Below, piece by piece: positions 47,291-58,169 of a stretch of DNA of 64,000 nucleotides. The notes under the pieces are model-generated. The model was not told where the DNA came from. It ran no database searches and saw only the letters and a list, made by a program, of their open reading frames with translations. Position numbers and translations under genes: made by a program. Source of the stretch: Trametopsis cervina (Eukaryota; Basidiomycota; Agaricomycetes; Polyporales; Irpicaceae); assembly GCA_022385755.1 (NCBI GenBank), contig MU278359.1:625859-689858 (forward strand), in the 5' to 3' direction. The first letter of the stretch is position 1; the number at the start of each line of letters is the position of its first letter.

Positions 47291-48870
47291 ATAGACCTGG
47301 CATGACCTCGTCGAGGGATACGAAGCTATCTCCTAGTGCGAGTGTATGAATGGGGGGACAAAATGGGTAGTGTGACTGAGAAATGTACGTACCCGTGGCT
47401 CGCATGGAGGTGGGTTCGATAATCTTCCACGGAAGCTCTTCATCCACATCGTCGTCGAATTCGTCATCGTCTTCCCGCAGCTCATCGCCTGAGTTTTCCA
47501 TCTCGGACTTCGTGTCATTTGCAGCTACGGCAGAATCGTCTTCGCCCTCGCCGGCCGCAGACCACGCGCCTTCTGTCCTGACGGCAAAGCAATACCTCTA
47601 CGAGTCAATGACAGGCTCTGTCACCTCCGGATGGTCCAGCACGAAACGGTCCATGGTTTCGCGATCTCCGAAGGCCAATATCACCAGTTGAAGCACATTG
47701 TACTGCTCGACCATATCCTGCGACGCCACAACGTCCAGCTTGGATGAGAACGACGCCAGGTCCACATGCGCATTGTGCCAGAGGCAGAGGAGGACACCGC
47801 TGATCGTCGATTTCTCAGCAGAGCCGCCGCCGCCGACGGCCCACTTCACTATAGCGATCAAGCCGGCATCGTTGAACACCGTGCAATTCACATCGCGGTC
47901 CTCGTTATCTGTGCATGTATGTAACCAACCTCAGCACGGACTCACTGGTCTCCGGTGATGAAACGCAAACAACGACGGGGATGAAAGATGAAAGAAAACA
48001 GAGTTCGACGTACGCCATTCCATCGTACACTCCGGCACACGTTGGCCACCAAGCGTCGCAAGCGCAGCGGCATCGTACAATGCACGAACAAACCTCCGGG
48101 TGCTCGCGGAGCCGGCGACGCGAAACAGCGGAAACGTGGGATACAGCTGGCACGCTTGCAGACACGCGAGCATGTTGTCCGTGCACCCCGCCGCAGCAAT
48201 TCCATACGCCCATGCGTACTCTCCGTCACAGCTATTCGGCGTATCTTTCAACGGACGCAGGACGGCATCGAAGTCGTCCTGCCCCGGCACGCTCTTCCAG
48301 GTGAGGTTGTGAAAGGAGAACGAGGAGGCGACCTTGAAATGTTTGAGTAGCGCTATGAGGTCGCGGAAAAACGGGAAGGCGACGTCCTCGATCCTCACGT
48401 CGCTATATGGTGTAAACAGAGGCGGTAGCGTTCGTGGCGCGCTCCAGTGTGGCGAGCGCACGGCCGAGATGGGGAGGCGTGGTGGGACGGGGCCGCTGAG
48501 GGTGAGGTGGCACGTCGTGCGAGGCAGCGGCAGCGGGGGGACGTGGTGGATCCACGACGGCGTCTCCCAGTTCTGCCATACCCGTGCAGTAGGGCGCACG
48601 ACGAGTTTGTCTATCGGCAGCAGCCTTTTGCTGCCTCTAGAAGCCACGAGTCGCCTGAGAGCTTGCAGCGTCTCTAGCGAGCGGATGCTGCTGATGAGGT
48701 AGTAGAAAATGTACCGGCGGCAGTGGTTGGACCAGTATAGGCAGACGAGGGAGCAACTCTGTAGATCGTGTAGTCCGCGCGAGCGTCGTTCTGAGAGGGT
48801 GCCGTCCCCGCGTTCATCTGTGCCGATGTAGTTTAGGATGAGACTCTCATCTCGGAGGGAACAGCTCTGG
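47250..48870 (-). CDS. F-box-like protein gene with reading-frame problems
   Basis: Minus strand. The 5' part has SCSLVCLYWSNHCRRYIFYY and SLETLQALRRLVASR, the usual mushroom F-box-like start. A long exon follows to CTMEWR, then a ~100-nt intron into VNCTVFNDAGLIAIVKWAVG, HNAHVDLASFSSKLDVVASQ and FGDRETMDRFVLDHPE. An in-frame TAG (47598-47600) follows VTEPVIDS. The same frame then continues through an acidic stretch (DELREDDDEFDDDVDEELPW), and a good intron joins it to DSFVSLDEVMPGLFTAAAFQ, ending at 47250. A 78-nt intron (GTGACA...GGCGAG) could remove the stop. At the 5' end the expected NLPPEL F-box start is out of frame with the rest. It is either a gene with unusual splicing or a recently broken one. 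Confidence 0.5.
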
Positions 48871-49185
48871 AGGGAGGTTCGCGGCCGTTGCAGGCATATC
48901 TGTGTGTCCTGAACTCACTTGTAGCCCTAAAATTTGGTCTAAATTCGCGTTGTCTCAAGTCAGTCGATGCATGAAATGGTTGTGGTGGAAAGGAAGGACA
49001 CGGTGGCTGTTCTGTGTATGTGACTGTTTGCCAAAGCCTTCGTGGCGTAGCAGACCTCGCATATCTCCGGAAATCTGGAATACTCCCGAATTCCACATTG
49101 CAGAAATTTAATCTCATGCTTCTCGCTCGTGTTCGCCAACCGACGACTTTCTGCTTCACCGATTTTCACGTCAATAGGCTTTGTT
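48871..49185. other. Flank of the transposon insertion
   Basis: About 310 bp between the F-box-like gene and the transposon; before the insertion it was continuous with the upstream region of the tRNA-ribosyltransferase gene. No gene was seen. Confidence 0.45.
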
Positions 49186-49187
49186 TA
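49186..49187. repeat. TA target site duplication, left
   Basis: TA immediately before the left inverted repeat (TTTGTT-TA-TTGCCGTGTGCAG); matched by TA at 52698-52699. Confidence 0.85.
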
Positions 49188-49350
49188 TTGCCGTGTGCAG
49201 AATAGTTGGCGGAAGCGCCGAACGCGCGAGAAATCCGCGCGCGGCGACGTCAAAACTTGTGCAGGCCATATCTCGCCAACGACGCGTCGGAAGACCATGA
49301 GTGTGTATATAGAAAGACTCGTCTAGTCGTACTCTACAGCCCCATGTACT
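49188..49350 (+). repeat. Left terminal inverted repeat (163 bp)
   Basis: Begins TTGCCGTGTGCAG and ends CCCATGTACT. It is the exact reverse complement of 52535-52697 as read by eye, with weaker similarity continuing about 25 bp inward. It contains a palindromic CCGCGCGCGG. Confidence 0.95.
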
Positions 49351-49441
49351 TAGATTTTGAAAATTCGAAGTTTGAGGTTTGACCCATGCCGCCTCGCTGC
49401 CATCAACAGCAGCCCTCTCCTCGTCTTGATCCATTACCATC

Positions 49442-51225
49442 ATGGGTGATCGAAAGAATGCTCGGAAGCGAGTGCCAAAGGCAGACAGAACTCGCGCGCA
49501 TCTAGCTGCCACATCATCTGTCGCCAATTTGTCACCGCCCGCAACTCCTCGCCCTCAACCAAGGCCTCGCATCAAAATCAACGGCCCCGCACCTCAGTCC
49601 CCTTCTGCTATGCCGCCGAACAAAGAAAACATCCCGGACATGCACACTGTAAATGCTGCCCGTGCTATGGTCTCACTTTGTGGAGCTAATGCTCCCCAGA
49701 CTGCGGAAGGATTTGGAGTTATGGTTGACCGTGTTCTGGGTATTGATGAAAGCCTTGATGGCTCGGAACGTGATGCTGGTAGTGCGGATGAGGAAGGAAG
49801 TGAGCTAGGCGAGGGAGAGGAGCAAGATGAGCTGCTGGGTGATGTTACCGACCATGAGAACAGTGAGTACCTATCATTTGCTGCCATGCTGCGTGCTGAC
49901 CCTATGTAGGCTCTGTTGTCGAAGACCTGCGGGCATTCTTTCCTATTCCGATTGAGGTCAAGGACGACACCTCATTGGTGGACCTTCACGGCATCACATC
50001 CCACTCAAGCTTCGCCTCAGTCCTACATGCTGTAGCTGCAAAGCTCAACGTCCGGATCTCTCATCTGGCAAAGCTTGGGTATATCCCGTCATGGCTTCCG
50101 AAGAGTTCCAAGCCCATCCCGAAGCTACTGGAGGATGAGCAAGCATGGGAAGTCTTACTCGACAAGTGTGAAGCATTCATTCTCACTGCCAAGGAGAAGG
50201 CTATGAAGGGTCGCAAAAAAGATGCTGCCCCAAGTACGGTGTTCACTATCACTATGATGGACACATCAGGATCTGTCAAGAAGGTGCGTTGTTCATTGCG
50301 CAATGGTTCTGATATCACTAATAACGACTTCCAGACAATCAAAGCTGATGTGAAAAAGCGTCGTTCTTCCACATCCCCAGACCGCGGAGGGGAATCAGCA
50401 AACAGCTCAGTCACGAACGAAGCCCAGGCCCAGCTTCAGATTGAGAAGAAGCATTATTGTGCTGCATGTAAGAAACCATGCCGCATCCTCGACAACGGTG
50501 ATCACTATCAGTATACCATGAACGATTTGGCCACCTGGGCATGGTTGTTGGTATGTGCTACTGTGCTGAGTTCATTTGACATTGCTCACGGTTGACTTTA
50601 GACTCGTCATCGAGCTGTTCTGGCTTCTCCGCCCGATGAGCTCAATCTCGGAGCAACTTTGCCTCGTCAAAGACAGGCCAAAGCTGCAGCAGCAAAGGCC
50701 GAGAGCGAGACCTCGCGAGCAAACTCCGATATGCCCCCGTGGATGCAACAGCTGATGATCTCAAATCAGATGGCTTCCCAATCCACCAACCAGATGATGA
50801 CAGCCCTTGCGGGGGCAATGGTTCTACACTTACCTACTGCAATTGCACCATCTCTGGCTGCAACTCCGGCTCCAGTTCTTCAAGAAGCTCCTACTGTCTC
50901 GTCATCTGATGTTGATGGTGAGGTGTTGTCCCGAAAGCGTGCAATGTCCACATATCGAGTTCAGTACCCTTCACTGCAAGACTGGCTCAGCGATCTGGAT
51001 AAAGATATAGATCGTCTTCGCATTGGCATTGTTTATGGTGGATATGCTGACCGTTTGGCTGATAATGATGTGGTAGATCTCTGTGATCTTTTACGTCTTA
51101 GTCCGGAGAAGCTGGTGGAGTTGGGTGGTATGAAGTATGGAACAGCAACTCGTTTGCTTGATTTTGCCAAGGACGATGAAGCTCAACTCATTACAGATGT
51201 AACAAAACGTGCTCATGTAGGCTAG
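49442..51225 (+). CDS. Accessory protein of the transposon, SAM-like C-terminus
   Basis: Four exons, 49442-49862, 49910-50283, 50335-50550 and 50602-51225, give 544 aa in frame. Residues 1-140 are basic, then acidic and disordered. A globular part follows (LRAFFPIPIEVKDDTSLVDL, KLNVRISHLAKLGYIPSWLP, FTITMMDTSGSVKK). Then comes a possible zinc site C-x2-C-x3-C-x7-H in KKHYCAACKKPCRILDNGDH. A Gln/Met-rich linker leads to a C-terminal helical module SLQDWLSDLDKDIDRLRIGI ... LLRLSPEKLVELGGMKYGTA that resembles a sterile alpha motif. No family was recognised with certainty. Its place between the TIRs and its tight convergence with the transposase gene suggest a role in transposition, such as DNA binding or transpososome assembly; this is inference. 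Confidence 0.88.
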
Positions 51226-51235
51226 ACATGAACTA

Positions 51236-52455
51236 CTATATGTATCCACAATGATGGAAATAACCTTCACTGTCATTAGCTGTGATTGAATATGCTGCGT
51301 TGATAAGATGTAAGTAAGCATATGCATCATCTGCGTGATGGTGCGGGTCTTCTCGGATGAGTGTTCCATCCCGCTTTACAAAGGCTTTGATCTTCGAAAA
51401 AGCCAACTCAATTGGATTGTAATCGGGAGAGTATGGAGGGAGAAACAACACACGCATGCCACTGACATGTATAACATTAGCTTGGCTTCTATCAGTCAAA
51501 TTTGAACTGACGTTCGTACCGTGCGTAGATTCGGTCAAGAACACGGGGATCCTTATGGATACGAGCATTATCCATAACAATAACTGAGTTTGGAAGAGGA
51601 AAGGGCTGCATTCGATCAAGCAGCCCATCAATGAATTCACCAAATGACATCGACGTAAATGAGCCCTCCACGATCTTGATGTACAGCATGCCATTGAGGG
51701 ACAATGCTGGAAGCATGGAGTATCTAGATATGTTCAGTATGAAGCTACTGTGTTTCAGAGAAGCTCATACCGTTTGCCACGGATAAAAAAAGATGACTGA
51801 TGAGCCCGGATTCCCTTGAAAGACCATGCGCGCTGACGGACTGATGTACGTCGATCGAACGAACTTTCATCCACAAAGACAGTCTGCTCAGGAGTGAAGT
51901 TGTGACCATACGTATGGCGGTACATGAGCCGTTTACATTCATTCCTTTCAGTGGCCGCACGGGTGACCTGTTGAAGTCGATAACATGTCAAATTTGTCTC
52001 AATGACATGCAAGCAGTCGTTATAAGTGACTCACACGTTTGAGTGTCAGTCCAGAGCGGTGTAATGCTCGCCATATTGTTGAAGTATCAATGCTCAGGTG
52101 GCGCCGCTCCCGGAGAATATCCTGAAGCTCATCAAGATACAGATGTGGGCTATGCTCGACTATGGCACATAAGAACTAGTGAAGAGTATTGTAATCAGAT
52201 ATGTTAGAAATAAGCATGGAATCAACATACCCGTGTATCTTCCACAGAGAGACTACGCTTGCTTCCCCGAAGCTCCAGAACAAGGGCCGAACCTGGATGA
52301 GTGACCGAACCATAGCGCCGATGACAGGAGAGGATCCGTTCAATAGTTCGTTTCTTGCAGCCACTGTAATTCATGATTGAATTGATGCTGAGGTGACGAG
52401 CCATATGCACAACAGCGCGGCGAAGGTCATTTGAAAGTGCTCGGCCACGGGCCAT
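51236..52455 (-). CDS. DD34E Tc1/mariner-type transposase
   Basis: Five exons, 52455-52231, 52175-52035, 51967-51771, 51723-51520 and 51461-51236, give 330 aa with no stop. The N-terminus is a helix-turn-helix type DNA-binding region (LSNDLRRAVVHMARHLSINS, CKKRTIERILSCHRRYG) followed by a second one (LRERRHLSIDTSTIWRALHR). The DDE catalytic core has D in TVFVDESSFDRR, D in SVIVMDNARIHKD, and E in LPPYSPDYNPIELAFSKIK. Exactly 34 residues separate the second D and the E after splicing, i.e. DD34E. The length is typical. All introns are 47-67 nt with good sites. The ATG lies 80 bp inside the right TIR's inner end. It catalyses cut-and-paste movement into TA sites. Confidence 0.96.
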
Positions 52456-52534
52456 GGTAGTGGTAGGAAACACGCTGCAACTGCCTCTGGGGCGGGGAAT
52501 GATGTAAATTGAAAGTTCATATTTTCGAAATCTG

Positions 52535-52697
52535 AGTACATGGGGCTGTAGAGTACGACTAGACGAGTCTTTCTATATACACACTCATGGTCTTCCGACG
52601 CGTCGTTGGCGAGATATGGCCTGCACAAGTTTTGACGTCGCCGCGCGCGGATTTCTCGCGCGTTCGGCGCTTCCGCCAACTATTCTGCACACGGCAA
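52535..52697 (-). repeat. Right terminal inverted repeat (163 bp)
   Basis: Reverse complement of the left repeat with no mismatch seen. It ends CTGCACACGGCAA just before TA. Confidence 0.95.
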
Positions 52698-52699
52698 TA
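52698..52699. repeat. TA target site duplication, right
   Basis: TA followed by AACAGG. With the left flank TTTGTT the restored site would read TGTT-TA-AACA, a palindrome. Confidence 0.85.
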
Positions 52700-52750
52700 A
52701 ACAGGAGAAATAAGTTACTTAGGTCCGTTCACAGCGATACCAAGCTCGGG

Positions 52751-54650
52751 ATGGAGTTCGAAGTACTCGCAAAATGCCCCGTCACGAACGCCAGAGTATC
52801 CCGCATGAAGCTCGCCCGTACGTCCCTTCCCCCTCCTCCTGCCCTTTCCGCCCTCCTACACACCCTAACCGCGTCTCTCCATACAGACGGCGTGACGATG
52901 TTACCGACATTCATGCCCGTAGCAACACAAGCCGCGATCAAAGGCCTGACGCCCCAACAGGTCGAATCACTGGGCATCAACCTCATCCTCAATAACACGT
53001 ACCACCTGAACCTGCGTCCTGGTATACAGGTGCTGAAAGAAGCGGGTGGCGCGCATCGGTTCCAGGGGTGGAATCATAATTTGCTCACAGTGAGTCTGCG
53101 TACGCCACCCACAATACGCTACTACACGCCACTAATCTGCGTAAATGAAGGACAGCGGAGGATTCCAGCTCGTGTCGCTGAACAAGTTCACGCAGATCAC
53201 AGAGGAAGGCGCGTTATTCGAGAGCCCGTTCGACGGGAAGCCGACGATGCTCACAGCAAGTGTCCTTCATTCATTCGCCAGTCTGGCCTGTATATCGCGT
53301 GACCACTCACGCAGCGCATGATTTTAGCCAGAAGAGAGTATTTCGATCCAACACGCTATCGGTGCGGATATAATAATGCAACTGGATGATGTAGGTGCGG
53401 TTTGTGCGCGTGCTCTCGTTCCCTAATTCCGTCCCGTGGCTCAACACGTATCGCGCTAGTGTCAAGTTTGACGGTCGGCCCACGCGTTGAAGAAGCGATG
53501 TGGCGCACAATCCGCTGGCTTGATCGGTGTGTAGACACTCACGAGAAGTCGGGGAAGATTGGCACGCAGAATCTGTTCGCTATCGTCCAGGGTGGGCTTG
53601 ATGAGAAGTTGAGAGATCAGTGTTTGGACGAGATGATCGCGCGTAAAGATCGCGTAGCAGGGTATGCCATCGGCGGTTTGAGTGGTGGCGAGGAAAAGGG
53701 TGAGCGCGATTTCTATGTCGACGTATGAAATGAATCCTATGATTGCTTATATGCGCGCAGATGTATTCTGGAGAGTGTGAGCATTTCATGCTATGCTCAG
53801 CGTAGAGCAGCATACTGATGCCTACCTCCAGAATAAAGCAATGTGCGGATAAACTACCTGTCGATCGTAAGTCTCGCCTGCACATTTGCATTTTTCTGTA
53901 TGCTCATACTGACATAAACCAGGCCCCAGATACTCCATGGGGATTGGATTTGCCGAAGGTATGCATGTGTCACCGAGCTGCCTGGCACTCTCGCAGCTTA
54001 ATGGCGGCAAACCCATACAGATCTTCTCGTGTGTGTTGCCCTGGGTGTTGACATGGTGAGAACTCCGTTTAACCCACACAAACGGACCCTTAACAGCGCG
54101 ATACCCAGGCGGACTGCGTTTTTCCGACGCGAACAGCACGGTTCGGCGTCGCTCTAACATTTAAAGGGCCCCTTAATCTACGTGCGTGATGCCAGAATTT
54201 CTCTTTTTCTCGCCGAATGACCAAGGTTGTAGGGCTGAGCAAGCACCAAGCGGACATGCAGGTAATAGACGAGACGTGTCCGTGTCCAACATGCTCGTCT
54301 GGCACTTCTCGAGCAGCCCTTCACCACTTGGTAACAATCGAGACAGTGGGAGCTCACGGTGCGTCTCCCGTCCAGTCACGTACGTAGCCCCGTCTAAATT
54401 CTTACTATTAGCTGTCACGATGCACAACCTCGTCTTCCAAGCACAGCTTATGGGCCGTGCTCGAGACGCGATCATCGAGGGCACCTACCCCGCCTACCTC
54501 AAATCCTTCTTCGCAGAATACTTCGGCAAAAAAGGGTATCCCGAATGGTGCGTCAACGCGCTGCGCAGCGTCGGTGTCGATCTGCTAGAGGGAAGGGAGG
54601 GCGTACAAACAGTAGGGGGCAGCGGGGCAGTATGGGAAAGACCAGAATAG
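52751..54650 (+). CDS. Queuine tRNA-ribosyltransferase catalytic subunit (TGT/QTRT1)
   Basis: Twelve small exons. The protein follows eukaryotic [41 protein letters not shown], the catalytic [87 protein letters not shown], and [17 protein letters not shown] with the nucleophile Asp. The zinc ligands are in [20 protein letters not shown]. It exchanges guanine 34 for queuine in GUN-anticodon tRNAs with a partner subunit (QTRT2). An odd point is Ala instead of the usual Phe before the nucleophilic Asp. One intron (53256-53327) has a GC donor (ACA|GCAAGT). A transposon ends 53 bp upstream of the ATG. Convergent with DBP10, 74 bp between stops. Confidence 0.93.
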
Positions 54651-54724
54651 CACCGTACAGTATTCCGGTCTCGATGATACATTACATAGATGATACCACA
54701 TGCACAGCACCTATACGAGAGAAC

Positions 54725-57700
54725 TCATCGCCTACCTTTCTTTTTGCCCCCCGTCGGCCGTGCATTCTTCATCTTCTTCCTCTCCTCGACCTGCCTGCTC
54801 TTCCGTATCTGATCGACCGTCTTTAGCTCATTCCGCGCCTTCCCGCCCGTCCGCGAGCCCGCGCGCACAGCAAGCTTCTTCTTCCCCTTCGTCGCCTTGG
54901 ACGCAGAGGATGGCGGAGCACGACCGCCACCAGCACCGGCACCAGGACCACCAGCACCGCCAGACGCCTCGCCGCTCTTCTTCTGCAGCTGCCGCGTCTT
55001 GCGCTCGTAGTCGCCCCTGAACTTATCCAGCGGCTTCGCCGTCTCGACCTTATTATGTTTCCACTTCCTGCCGCCCCCACCAGCGCCCCTGCCCCCGGGG
55101 CCCACAGCCTCCTCCTCGCCCACCCTCGGCATCCCCCTCTTATTCTTCGCCTTCCACTCGTCGTACCGCCCGCTGCGGTACGTCGCGGGGAGCTTCACGC
55201 CGCTCTCCGTTTTGACGAGCTTCACGTTGTCTGCGCCCTCGCCCATGCCCTTCACGAACTTCTTCGTCTTCTTGTCCCAGTGCATCTCGCGGCGCTTTCG
55301 TGCCTGCGCGCCGTCGTCTGCTGCGAGATCGAACGTGACGTTTCGGGCTTGCTCGGCGAATGATGCGCCGTCGCGTAGAGAGTATCTGAAAGGGGAATTT
55401 AGTTGTTTGGGGATGTGCATTAGAGAACGTATGACGTACCCCTTTTCGGTGTGTGCATCTTTTTGGTAGTGCGACATATAGTAACCGCTGTCGCGATGCG
55501 TTTTACTGTGTCCCTTGCTTGTCGAATCCTTTGAGTCGAAGACGGCCTAGTCAAGGTTTAGATGCGGTTTAGCAATTCACGTATTCGCAGACTTACCGCA
55601 ATCTCCTCCTCATCCGCCATCTCAGGCTCGCCGTCCACTCCACCCTCGTGCTCGTCCGCTTCTTCTTCGTCGTCGTCACGAGCGGCCTGAGCAGGCGCAG
55701 ACGCAATCTGCGCCCGTAGTGCTGCCTTAGACAAAGCCTGTCTTCGCTGCTTCATCAGCGCAGCCGTCTCCGCATTCCCTCGCGCGCCGATCTCCAATAC
55801 AGTTTCGCTTGGCTTGAACGAGCTGACCGCCTGCAAGATCTCCTTCCGCCGCTTGTCCTCCGCCAGCTTCTTCTCGATCTCATCGACGTTGCTCCCGTTT
55901 TTGGCTCTAGCTCTGATGAAAACCGGATGCGCGGTCGATGTCGAACCCACAAGGCCCCATTTCGAGCTCTCCTTCATCATGTCCTTTGCTCGGTTGTAGC
56001 TGGCCTGGCTCGCCTTGCCCTTGCTGCGCTCGTACATGGCGTGGCCCTTCCTCATGACCTCCCTCAACGACTGCAGATTATGATTCTCCTCGTCCAGTTT
56101 GCGCACGTATTCTGCCTCCTCGTCGAGCCTGTCCCGGTCGAAGGGGCCAATCACGAGCGACTCAGTGTATACTTGATCACTGCCGTGTGAGACCTCGCTC
56201 TTGATTGGCCGACCCAGGAAGAGTTGAAGATCAAGAAGGTGCGGTAGCTCGGTGTTGGTGACGAACGACCACGCCCAGCCTTGTCGTCCTGCACGTGCGG
56301 TACGACCGACACGATGAACAAAGACCCTGGCTCCTTGCGGGAAATCGAAGTTGACGACATTCTCCAGTACGGGAATATCGATACCTCGGGCAGCGACATC
56401 GGTGACAACGAGGATATTTGTGTGGCCTCTGCGGAAAAGATCCATCTGCTGTGACCGGGCGGTCTGGTCGAGGGAGCCGTAGATGTGCGAGACCGCGTAC
56501 CCAGCGGTGGTGAGGAGGTTTGTCAGATATTCCACGTGGTGCTTCGTAGCGGCGAAGATGAGCGTTTGGTGAGGTGCAGTCAATTGGTCAGAGTACTTCG
56601 CCCTGGCTTTTCCCTTCCACTTCCTCTCACCACCTTCTTCAGACGTACTACGGTCATTCGGGCCATACGGAACACCGATCACATCGCGCAGTAGCAGCAA
56701 AAGACTTGCATCCTTTTCGGCTGGTTTGACGGAGAAAAATGCCATGCGGAGGTCGCTGCTTATTTTGCTCTCAGCATCCAGACGGACGAGTTTGGGGTTC
56801 TCGAGACCGGCCTTTGCGAAGTCGACAAGTGATTTGGGTAGGGTTGCAGAGAACAGCACAGTTTGTCTTGATGGTGGGAGTCGATGGAGAATCTCTGTTA
56901 GGGCTGTCTCAAAACCCATCTCAAAAAGACGATCCGCTTCGTCGAAGACGACATACTCTATCGACTTGAGATCCATGTTCATCTCAACGACGAGATGCAG
57001 CAGACGTCCGGGCGTTGCGATGATTCTAACATGCATGAGAGTCAACATATGAGTTGAATAAGAAGGGAAAGCCGACGTACACATCAGGGTTATTGGATAT
57101 CATTTCGAACTGCTCATCTAGCCCCTCACCGCCCACAACCAATCCCCACCGGAGTCCGTGTCCCTTCTTAGAGTTGTCTGCGTGCTTAGTATCTCCAGCA
57201 TGGTCTCCTTCGCCGGATTGATATCCCCTCGCGAGCTCCTTCCCCACCTTCATGACCTGCAACGCTAGTTCTCGAGCAGGCAGCAGAATCAGAGCTCTAG
57301 CACCAAAGGCAGACGAGTGTCGGCCGCCCAGTCGTTGCACTAGCGGCAAAAGGTATGCCAGGGACTTCCCAGAACCAGTTCGCGCCATTCCGACAAGATC
57401 TCGGGGTGGATCCGCGAGTAGGGCTGGTATGGAGAGTCGCTGGATTGGCGTCGGGATCCGGAAGCCCTGTAACGTCAACGAACGCAGCAGCCAAGGGTAT
57501 AGACCTGCATAATGAGAAAGATGAACTGCAGAGCATTCTTGTCACAAGACTCACCCATGCTCTGGAAACTCCCTCCTCCCACTTCACCTTTTGCAATTTT
57601 CGCCTTCCCCTTCGTTTTCTTCAGGAGATCTGTCCCGCCTTTGACATTCCGTTTCGCAATCGACTTCCTTATGATATCGTTTAGTTCTTCCTCGTTGGCA

Positions 57701-57852
57701 TCCGCACCCAATGTCTCTGGGACGTAAGAAGTGCGCAAAGTCTTCTTGTTTTTCTTCCCAGTCAAGGCGGAGGAAATGTCGATATCATCCTGAGACTCTA
57801 CTCCTGAGAGGCTCTCGCAATCCGAGGATCTTTTTCTCTTCTGTACCGACAT
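54725..57852 (-). CDS. DBP10: ATP-dependent DEAD-box RNA helicase Dbp10 (DDX54)
   Basis: At least six exons. All DEAD-box motifs are visible in order: Q motif LQGFRIPTPIQRLSIPALL, motif I ARTGSGKS, Ia PARELALQ, Ib TPGRLLH, II DEAD in VVFDEADRLFEMGF, III SAT in LFSATLP, IV TLIFAATKHH, V VTDVAARGIDIP and VI HRVGRTARAGR. A long C-terminus contains the Dbp10-specific region (KDAHTEKGYSLRDGASFAEQ, MHWDKKTKKFVKGMGEGADN) and a Lys/Arg/Gly-rich tail. Dbp10 acts in the nucleolus in 60S subunit assembly, so together with NSA2 the window holds two pre-60S factors. ATG 57852 begins MSVQKRKRSSD. The stop is at 54725. Confidence 0.95.
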
Positions 57853-57916
57853 GCCTACAGGTAGGAGAGTACTAGCGAGTATTGTTGAGCGGAGCCTCGG
57901 AAAAGCTTGTATGTGC

Positions 57917-58083
57917 CGAGATCGAGATTATGCCACGAGAAAAAGCAGGCGCTACCCGTCATGGTAGTTAGCCTCGAAATGTAATTGAAGTATTGACAAA
58001 CCTCTCAATGTTCAGAAGTTGCTTGCGCTCGAACTTGTTTCTATGTTCAACATGCAGAACAAATGGTCGAAATAGTACACAAC
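57917..58083 (+). repeat. Dispersed repeat, copy A
   Basis: About 165 bp similar to 60302-60452: both have GAGATCGAGATTA, GCAGGCGC(T/C)ACCC, GTAGTTAGCC, CCTCTCAATGTTCAG and TTGCTT(G/A)CGCTC. This copy has an extra ~25 bp after GTTAGCC. It lies just upstream of DBP10. Confidence 0.75.
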
Positions 58084-58169
58084 AGTATTTTACAATAGAG
58101 TTACGATAACAGCGGCCGTCATTCACCCTATACAGTACGTGCAAGGAGATGCCACACGATCAAAACATG

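Larger units (their letters stand above)
49188..52697. mobile_element. Complete two-gene Tc1/mariner-type DNA transposon with long TIRs
   Basis: 3,510 bp, bounded by perfect 163-bp terminal inverted repeats and TA on both sides. It carries a spliceable DD34E transposase on the minus strand and a second intact multi-exon gene on the plus strand; their stop codons are 10 bp apart. The perfect identity of the two repeats and intact genes suggest recent insertion and possibly activity. TIRs are longer than in most Tc1/mariner elements, and most family members carry only the transposase gene (established knowledge). The element lies between an F-box-like gene and the start of the tRNA-ribosyltransferase gene. 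Confidence 0.95.

Noticed and set aside
52616..52753. A frame running from inside the right TIR into the TGT coding region, suggesting a chimeric N-terminus
   Set aside because: The same TIR-derived frame exists at the left end in antisense; the TGT family start is well matched by the ATG at 52751, and no conserved residues lie upstream of it.
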